Shown here in pieces: positions 58,928 to 64,000 of a stretch of 64,000 bases of DNA (its first letter is position 1; the number at the start of each line of letters is the position of its first letter). The translations under genes were made by a program, and so were the position numbers. The notes below the pieces were generated by a model, which saw only the letters and a program-made list of their open reading frames with translations, had not been told where the DNA came from and did no database searches. This stretch comes from Treponema sp. (GTDB lineage: Bacteria > Spirochaetota > Spirochaetia > Treponematales > Treponemataceae): positions 62,001 to 126,000 of the forward strand of contig JAEESN010000003.1 in assembly GCA_016286365.1 (NCBI GenBank), read 5' to 3'.

Positions 58928-60205
58928 ATGAACAAAATCAACGAAAGAATGGCTTTGTCAAAAATTCAGTTTACAGGAAAGGACGGAAAGCCTCTTGCAA
59001 ATAAAAAAATCAATATAAACCTTAAAAATCACGAATTTCTTTTTGGATGGGGCGCTTTTGACTTTGTAACATACCTTAATCCACCAAAATTCGACAAAAA
59101 AGACAAGGTTTTTGTTCAGGAAAAGCTTCCAACGGAAGAAGAAATGAAGGCTTACTTTGGAGACCGCGTTAAAAAATGGCTCGAAGTGTTCAATTACGGT
59201 ACTCTTCCATTCTACTGGGGAAATTTTGAACCGGAAGAAGGAAAACCTCATACAAAAGAGCTCATGGATGCTGCAAAATACATGCAGGAAAGAGGAGTTA
59301 AGGCAAAAGGACATCCTTTGTGCTGGCATACTGTTTGTGCAGACTGGCTTTTAAAATACGACAACAAAACAATCTTACAAAAGCAGATTGAACGCATTCA
59401 CCGCGAGGTTGGAGGCTTTAGAGGCACAATTGATATGTGGGATGCCATCAACGAAGTAGTAATCATGCCGAATTTTGACCGCTACGACAACGCAATCACA
59501 AGAATTTGCCGTGAAATGGGCCGTTTTGAGCTTGTAAAAACCGTTTTTGAGGCTGCAAAAGAAGTAAATCCGGACTGTACACTCTTAATCAACGACTTTA
59601 ACACTTCTCCGGCCTACGAAATCCTTATTGAAGGACTTTTGGACAAGGGAGTTCCTATTGATGCCATTGGTATTCAGTCTCACCAGCACCAGGGTTACTG
59701 GGGAAGAGAAAAGATTGAAGAAGTTCTTTCACGCTTCGAAAAATTCGGTCTTCCTATTCATTTTACAGAAAATACCCTTGTTTCCGGACCTTTAATCCCT
59801 CCAGAGATCACAGATTTGAACGACTGGCATTATGATGACGGCTGTTCAACACCGGAATTTGAAGAAAGACAGAAAAACGAAATAGAAGAAATGTACCGCA
59901 TCCTCTTCGAAGAACATCCTCAGGTAAAGGCAATTACAGGATGGGATTTTACAGATGGAATGTGGCTTAATGCACCAAGCGGACTTTTACATAAAGACGG
60001 AACAATTAAACCTGCTTACACAATGCTCAAAAACCTTATTCACAACGAATGGACAACAAATGTAAGCGTAACAACAGATGCAAACGGATTTGCCCAGGTA
60101 GAAGGATTTAAAGGTGAATACGAAGCAAGTGTAGAAGGTTCTTCTGAAAAAGGAAAATTCAACCTTACAAGCACAACAAAAGACGCAAGCGTAAAGTGCG
60201 AATAA
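58928..60205 (+). CDS. GH10 endo-beta-1,4-xylanase, without signal peptide
   Basis: The 425-residue protein is a GH10 barrel with NHEFLFGWGAF, GHPLCWHTVCADW, WDAINEVV (acid/base Glu near residue 177) and IHFTENT (nucleophile Glu near 282). A beta-rich tail of about 60 residues follows. There is no signal peptide, so it should act in the cytoplasm on imported xylo-oligosaccharides, as intracellular GH10 enzymes do elsewhere. AAGGAG precedes the ATG. Confidence 0.93.
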   Translation: MNKINERMALSKIQFTGKDGKPLANKKININLKNHEFLFGWGAFDFVTYLNPPKFDKKDKVFVQEKLPTEEEMKAYFGDRVKKWLEVFNYGTLPFYWGNFEPEEGKPHTKELMDAAKYMQERGVKAKGHPLCWHTVCADWLLKYDNKTILQKQIERIHREVGGFRGTIDMWDAINEVVIMPNFDRYDNAITRICREMGRFELVKTVFEAAKEVNPDCTLLINDFNTSPAYEILIEGLLDKGVPIDAIGIQSHQHQGYWGREKIEEVLSRFEKFGLPIHFTENTLVSGPLIPPEITDLNDWHYDDGCSTPEFEERQKNEIEEMYRILFEEHPQVKAITGWDFTDGMWLNAPSGLLHKDGTIKPAYTMLKNLIHNEWTTNVSVTTDANGFAQVEGFKGEYEASVEGSSEKGKFNLTSTTKDASVKCE

Positions 60206-60274
60206 TAAACTAAGCCCGCGTAGAATAAAGGCCGGAAAAAATCATTCTTCCACATTGATGATCAACAATGATTA

Positions 60275-60670
60275 TTAATCTGCGCGCGGCTTATGACACT
60301 TTGAACATCCGATTATATGGACATGTTTTTTACCTACCGCTTTGTTGAATAAACGGGCGGTAAGGTTTTCTGTCTGCCCCACTTCCTTATGACATACAGG
60401 ACAGATTCTTCTTACACCGGGCTCACAGCGCGGAAAGCAATGGGGACAACCCTGTATTGTCATAAGCTGATCCGAAACCTTCATTGGTCTGTAAACCTTA
60501 GAAATAAGGTTTTCTCCCACAAATAATCCAGAACCACATAAAGGACATTTTACCGGCTGCATATTCTTCTGACGGCTGTTTTTTGCGTTTTTTCTTCTAT
60601 AATAAAGATACATTCCGCGCAGTAATAAGACAATTACCACAACGGCTATTCCCATAATCAGATAATCCAT
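60275..60670 (-). CDS. Membrane-anchored zinc-ribbon protein
   Basis: The 131-residue protein has one N-terminal membrane helix (residues 3-21), then four CxxC pairs (CPLC, CPHC, CPVC, CSKC), enough for at least two zinc ribbons. No family was recognised. It has no Shine-Dalgarno sequence; a TATAAT box ends six bases from the ATG. Confidence 0.7.
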   Translation of the reverse strand: MDYLIMGIAVVVIVLLLRGMYLYYRRKNAKNSRQKNMQPVKCPLCGSGLFVGENLISKVYRPMKVSDQLMTIQGCPHCFPRCEPGVRRICPVCHKEVGQTENLTARLFNKAVGKKHVHIIGCSKCHKPRAD

Positions 60671-60673
60671 AAA

Positions 60674-60683
60674 AAAATTATAA
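60674..60683 (-). promoter_or_regulatory. -10 box of the leaderless zinc-ribbon gene
   Basis: TATAAT then six T and the ATG at 60670. The surroundings are very AT-rich, so the match could be accidental. Confidence 0.4.
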
Positions 60684-60745
60684 AATTTTTTTCATTTTTT
60701 TTAAACTTTTTTCTAAACTTTTTTTTCCAGTACCCGACAATCAAG

Positions 60746-60800
60746 TAAAGGGTGGTGGAAACCCGTGAGATAAACCACGTTGTGGTTTAATGAGACCACC
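60746..60800 (+). promoter_or_regulatory. flaB upstream region: sigma-28-like site and leader hairpins
   Basis: TAAA (60746-60749), 16 bases, then TGAGATAA resembles the flagellar sigma-28 consensus in its GATAA end. TAAACCAC and GTGGTTTA (60771-60789) form an 8-bp hairpin. GGTGGT (60751) can pair with ACCACC (60795). If transcription begins downstream of TGAGATAA only the inner hairpin is partly included. Confidence 0.4.
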
Positions 60801-60840
60801 ATGTGTTTATCCTAACAAACCAAAAAATAAGGAGATTATT

Positions 60841-61701
60841 ATGGTTATTAATCACAATATGAGTGCAATGTTTGCTCAGCGTGCCCAGGGAATTCAGGAT
60901 TTGAGATCACAGAAGAGTATGGAAAAACTTTCTTCTGGTGAAAAAATCAACCGCGCAGGCGATGATGCTTCAGGACTTGCTGTTTCTGAAAAAATGCGTT
61001 CACAGATTCGTGGTTTGAATCAGGCTTCTACCAACGCAGCTAATGGTATTTCTTTCATTCAAACTACTGAAGGTTACTTACAGGAAACAACAGATATTAT
61101 CCAGCGTATCCGCGAATTAGCAGTTCAGTCATCAAACGGTATCTACTCAGCTGAAGACCGTATGCAGATCCAGGTTGAAGTATCATCTTTAATCGCAGAA
61201 GTTGACCGTATTGCGTCAGCAGCACAGTTCAACGGTATGAACATGCTTACAGGACGTTTCGCTCGCCCAACTGGTGAAAACGTAGTTACAGGTTCTATGT
61301 GGTTCCACATTGGTGCTAACATGGACCAGAGAACTCAGGTTTACATCGGAACAATGTCTGCTACAGCTCTCGGACTCCGCAACATCGGCGACGAATCTAT
61401 CATGACTTTGGAAACTCCAGACGAAGCTAACCGCGCAATCGGTACTTTGGATGAAGCTATCAAAAAGATCAACAAGCAGAGAGCAGACCTTGGTGCTTAT
61501 CAGAACCGTCTTGAAAAGACAATTACAGGTCTTGATATCGGTGCTGAAAACCTCCAGGCTTCTGAATCACGCATCCGTGATACTAACATGGCTAAAGAAA
61601 TGGTTGAATTCACAAGAGACCAGGTTCTTTCACAGGCTGGAACAGCAATGCTCGCACAGGCAAATCAGCAGAGCCAGAACGTACTCTCATTGCTCCGCTA
61701 A
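60841..61701 (+). CDS. flaB: Flagellin FlaB, flagellar core filament protein
   Basis: The 286-residue protein is a short spirochaete core flagellin, with [20 protein letters not shown] and [20 protein letters not shown] at the N-terminus. [15 protein letters not shown] and [21 protein letters not shown] lie at the C-terminus. The central variable domain is small, as in FlaB proteins of Treponema, whose filaments lie in the periplasm. AAGGAG lies just before the ATG. Codon use is that of a highly expressed gene. Confidence 0.97.
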   Translation: MVINHNMSAMFAQRAQGIQDLRSQKSMEKLSSGEKINRAGDDASGLAVSEKMRSQIRGLNQASTNAANGISFIQTTEGYLQETTDIIQRIRELAVQSSNGIYSAEDRMQIQVEVSSLIAEVDRIASAAQFNGMNMLTGRFARPTGENVVTGSMWFHIGANMDQRTQVYIGTMSATALGLRNIGDESIMTLETPDEANRAIGTLDEAIKKINKQRADLGAYQNRLEKTITGLDIGAENLQASESRIRDTNMAKEMVEFTRDQVLSQAGTAMLAQANQQSQNVLSLLR

Positions 61702-61723
61702 TCACATCGCTGCTTAGTAATAG

Positions 61724-61752
61724 AAAAGCTCTCCGCCGAGGAGAGCTTTTTT
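61724..61752 (+). terminator. Intrinsic terminator of flaB
   Basis: AGCTCTCC and GGAGAGCT form a perfect stem with a five-base GCCGA loop, extended by A-T pairs and followed by a T run, 22 bases after the stop. Confidence 0.93.
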
Positions 61753-61843
61753 AGTTTAAAGTGATTAAAATAAAATCCCAGACAAATCTTACCAGGTATA
61801 TCTTTAAAGCATTGACATTCTGTATAAAAAATCTGTTTTATTC

Positions 61844-62503
61844 TTAATTTTTCCTGTTCAAAAAGCGTTCAAGGTATTCGGTTACGATTGCAAGGTCTGT
61901 TTCATCAAAGCTTGTCCATTCCGGTGTATTTTTTAATTCATCCAGAGAAGCTTTTATGCTTTCGAGCTTTGTGCAGGAAGAATTAAAATCTTTTTCGTCT
62001 TTAGAATTCATTTCGCTGATGATTTTTTTGGCTTCCGTAAGTTTTTTATCTATTTTTTTATGCTCTTTTTTATTCGGAACAATCACAAATTCTTCATCAT
62101 CATACAAAAACTTTCCGTCTTTAATTTCTATCTGATTTGCATCAAAAACCTGAATATCAGCATTTTCATCAAAGGCTTTCCAGTCAATAAAATCAAGGGA
62201 ATATTCTTTTATATTGATTTTTACAATACCATTTTCCAGAGGATTTCCTTCGTAAGTTCCCCTGCAGTACCAGGTATTACGCATGATATCCTTGGTTTTA
62301 TCCTTTAAAAAGCTTCTTTCCACATCACGGATAGTTACAACAGGCTCTTTAAGATTAAATTCAACTTCTACTTCTTCGCCAATTACGCGTAAAAGCCAGT
62401 CAGACTGAGTAACATTCTTATAAACAACAGTTTTATCTGCACAGGAAACAAAAAATAAAGCGCAAATCAGAAAAACCGGAATCAGTTTGAGCTTTTTAGT
62501 CAT
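61844..62503 (-). CDS. Hypothetical lipoprotein
   Basis: The 219-residue protein begins MTKKLKLIPVFLICALFFVSC, a lipoprotein signal with Cys21. The rest is charged, with a beta-rich first half and a helical C-terminus. No family was recognised. Its ATG overlaps the stop of the hydrogenase gene (ATGACTAA), so translation is probably coupled; the open frame extends 46 codons upstream inside that gene. Confidence 0.65.
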   Translation of the reverse strand: MTKKLKLIPVFLICALFFVSCADKTVVYKNVTQSDWLLRVIGEEVEVEFNLKEPVVTIRDVERSFLKDKTKDIMRNTWYCRGTYEGNPLENGIVKINIKEYSLDFIDWKAFDENADIQVFDANQIEIKDGKFLYDDEEFVIVPNKKEHKKIDKKLTEAKKIISEMNSKDEKDFNSSCTKLESIKASLDELKNTPEWTSFDETDLAIVTEYLERFLNRKN

Positions 62504-64000
62504 TACTGTATTCATCCTTTGCTTCGTATTTTGTATGTAAAAGTTCATGTGACTTTTCTCCAAGAGGTTTTCCAAGGAAATCATCATAAATCTTTTTAAT
62601 TTCAGGATTGTTATGCGACTGTCTGATTGTTGATTTTTCATCGTCGGTATACAAAGCCTTAGTTCTGGCCTGGCGGATTTCGTCTGTTACACCATAAGGC
62701 TGACCACCTCCACCAATACAACCACCACGACATGCCATAACTTCTATAAAATGATAGCTTGGCTCTTTTCCGGCAGCAAGCTCACGGCGTACAGTTTCAA
62801 GAACACCATCAACTTTTCCAATCTGATGAATTACCATGATGCGGAGAGTTTTTCCACCAAGAGTTACTTCTGCAAGTTTTGTTCCGGCTAGACCACGCAC
62901 ATCCTTATATTCAATTGGACCAAGTTCTTTCTTTTCGGTTAAGAAATATGCTGTACGAACGGCTGCTTCCATTACACCACCGGTAACACCAAAGATTGTA
63001 CCTGCTCCCGAATATGTTCCCATGATGCTGTCGGCCTTATCGTCTGCAATATTTGCAAAATCAATTCCGGCTTCTTTTAAAAGCATTGCAAGTTCTCTTG
63101 TTGTTAAAACCTGATCATAGTTTTTAGCGCCGTCTCTTGTGCTTTCGTAGAGTTTTGCAGTACAAGGCATTATAGAAACATTATAGATTTCTTCCGGTTT
63201 AAGATTATTTTCCTGTGCAAAATAAGTCTTTATCATTGCACCCTGCATTTCCTGTGGAGATTTACATGAAGAAAGATGAGGGATTAAATCAGGATATTTT
63301 TTCTCACAGTAATCTACCCAGCCAGGACAACAGCTTGTAAACATTGGAAGAGGTTTCCCGCTCTTGATTCTTTCCAGAAGCTCGTTTCCTTCTTCCATGA
63401 TTGTAAGGTCTGCGGCAAAGTTTGTATCGAATACGTATTTAAAACCAATTGCACGAAGTGCTGCGTAAAGCTTACCTGTTGTTAAAGTTCCAGGCTCCAT
63501 TCCAAATTCTTCACCGATTGCGGCACGAACAGCAGGAGCAATTGAAACAACAGAAGTAAGATTTTTATCTGCAAGCTTGTCGAACACTTTTCTGATCGGA
63601 TTACGGATTGTAATTGCTCCAACCGGACAATGAACGGCACACTGACCGCATTTAATACATGGTGAATGAGCTAAATCTACACCGGCAACAGGACCGATTA
63701 CAGTTTTATCTCCACGGTTTACGTATTCCATTGCATAAACGCCCTGCATTTCCTGACATGCAGTAACACAACGTCCGCAGCTTATACATTTCTTGCGGTT
63801 TAATACTATTTCCGGATAAGATTCGTCCAGTGGAAGATCGCGGTAAATCTTATCAAAAGGATTGTCGCGGATTCCAAACTGAGCGGCGAGTGCCTGCAGT
63901 TCGCAGTTCTGGTTGCGCGCACATTTAAGACAGTTGTCCGGGTGGCTCGAAAGGATGAGCTCGAGGACGGTTCTGCGCGCCTTATACAAATCCTGGTCGT
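62496..64000 (-). CDS. [FeFe]-hydrogenase catalytic subunit, 5' end missing (window edge)
   Basis: The 501 visible codons encode the HPDNCLKCARNQNC cluster ligands, two ferredoxin clusters (CISCGRCVTAC and CIKCGQCAVHC), and the H-cluster motifs TSCCPGW, MPCTAK and EVMACRGGCIGGGGQP. This is the HydA/HndD type with an N-terminal ferredoxin region, of which the [2Fe-2S] domain is cut off. It makes or uses H2 in fermentation. The frame is open to the window edge. Confidence 0.95.
   Translation of the reverse strand, partial: DQDLYKARRTVLELILSSHPDNCLKCARNQNCELQALAAQFGIRDNPFDKIYRDLPLDESYPEIVLNRKKCISCGRCVTACQEMQGVYAMEYVNRGDKTVIGPVAGVDLAHSPCIKCGQCAVHCPVGAITIRNPIRKVFDKLADKNLTSVVSIAPAVRAAIGEEFGMEPGTLTTGKLYAALRAIGFKYVFDTNFAADLTIMEEGNELLERIKSGKPLPMFTSCCPGWVDYCEKKYPDLIPHLSSCKSPQEMQGAMIKTYFAQENNLKPEEIYNVSIMPCTAKLYESTRDGAKNYDQVLTTRELAMLLKEAGIDFANIADDKADSIMGTYSGAGTIFGVTGGVMEAAVRTAYFLTEKKELGPIEYKDVRGLAGTKLAEVTLGGKTLRIMVIHQIGKVDGVLETVRRELAAGKEPSYHFIEVMACRGGCIGGGGQPYGVTDEIRQARTKALYTDDEKSTIRQSHNNPEIKKIYDDFLGKPLGEKSHELLHTKYEAKDEYSND

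Noticed and set aside
60790-60840. Upstream extension of flagellin to an ATG at 60790
   Set aside because: FlaB starts at [14 protein letters not shown] lies directly before the ATG at 60841 and the upstream stretch is the structured leader.

Overview
This AT-rich window looks like a chromosome segment of a gut- or rumen-type spirochaete, most likely Treponema. The best evidence is a FlaB-type core flagellin, together with ribonuclease Y, a cytoplasmic-type GH10 xylanase, an [FeFe]-hydrogenase, and two 7TM HD-GYP proteins close to a diguanylate cyclase and a chemoreceptor. The organism assignment is inferred from protein families. No rRNA, tRNA, CRISPR array or complete insertion sequence was recognised.

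Layout. 1-2754: end of a flavin reductase, a TMEM43-like protein and ribonuclease Y, all on the minus strand. 2896-9971: a MATE exporter, a lipoprotein, the methionine importer metN-metI-metQ, and an ABC-2 exporter with its GntR/YtrA-type regulator. 10179-21519: an iron alcohol dehydrogenase, then a mostly minus-strand run of small accessory enzymes (GNAT, aldo/keto reductase, HAD, deaminase, MarR, PNPOx, GrpB, nitroreductase) that includes several decayed genes. 21550-26459: an HD-GYP protein, a helical secreted protein, and a divergent acyltransferase/ArsC-like pair. 26498-30667: five tandem genes for exported proteins, two of them near-duplicate NTF2-fold-immunity-like proteins. 30644-38988: kinase, cupin, AraC, deaminase, and an AmmeMemoRadiSam pair interrupted by a YhcG-like nuclease gene carrying three in-frame hairpin repeats; then an XRE/zinc-ribbon protein and a ClbS-like protein. 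39100-46295: another accessory minus-strand run (nucleotidyltransferase, PNPOx, MazG-like, methyltransferases, GNATs, NUDIX, tautomerase), with an opposed HTH-desulfoferrodoxin fusion gene. 46477-50864: a WYL regulator whose operator is repeated in front of a SAP-domain gene, followed by 84-bp palindromic repeats and a DUF3781 gene. 51230-58129: a signalling and motility region. 58287-64000: CinA-like protein, xylanase, flagellin, a lipoprotein and a hydrogenase cut by the window edge.

The most unusual item is the gene at 51230-52621. It joins an XRE-type DNA-binding domain to a FliM-like region and two SpoA (FliM/FliN C-terminal) domains, so a flagellar-switch architecture is attached to a transcription-factor head. 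It lies near GGDEF, chemoreceptor, HD-GYP and flagellin genes. Other notable items are the paired WYL-type operators, two different families of perfect palindromic repeats tied to coding sequences (42-nt and 84-nt periods), the redox-domain transcription factor, and a recurring promoter form in which the -10 box sits five or six bases before the start codon with no Shine-Dalgarno sequence, which suggests leaderless mRNAs.
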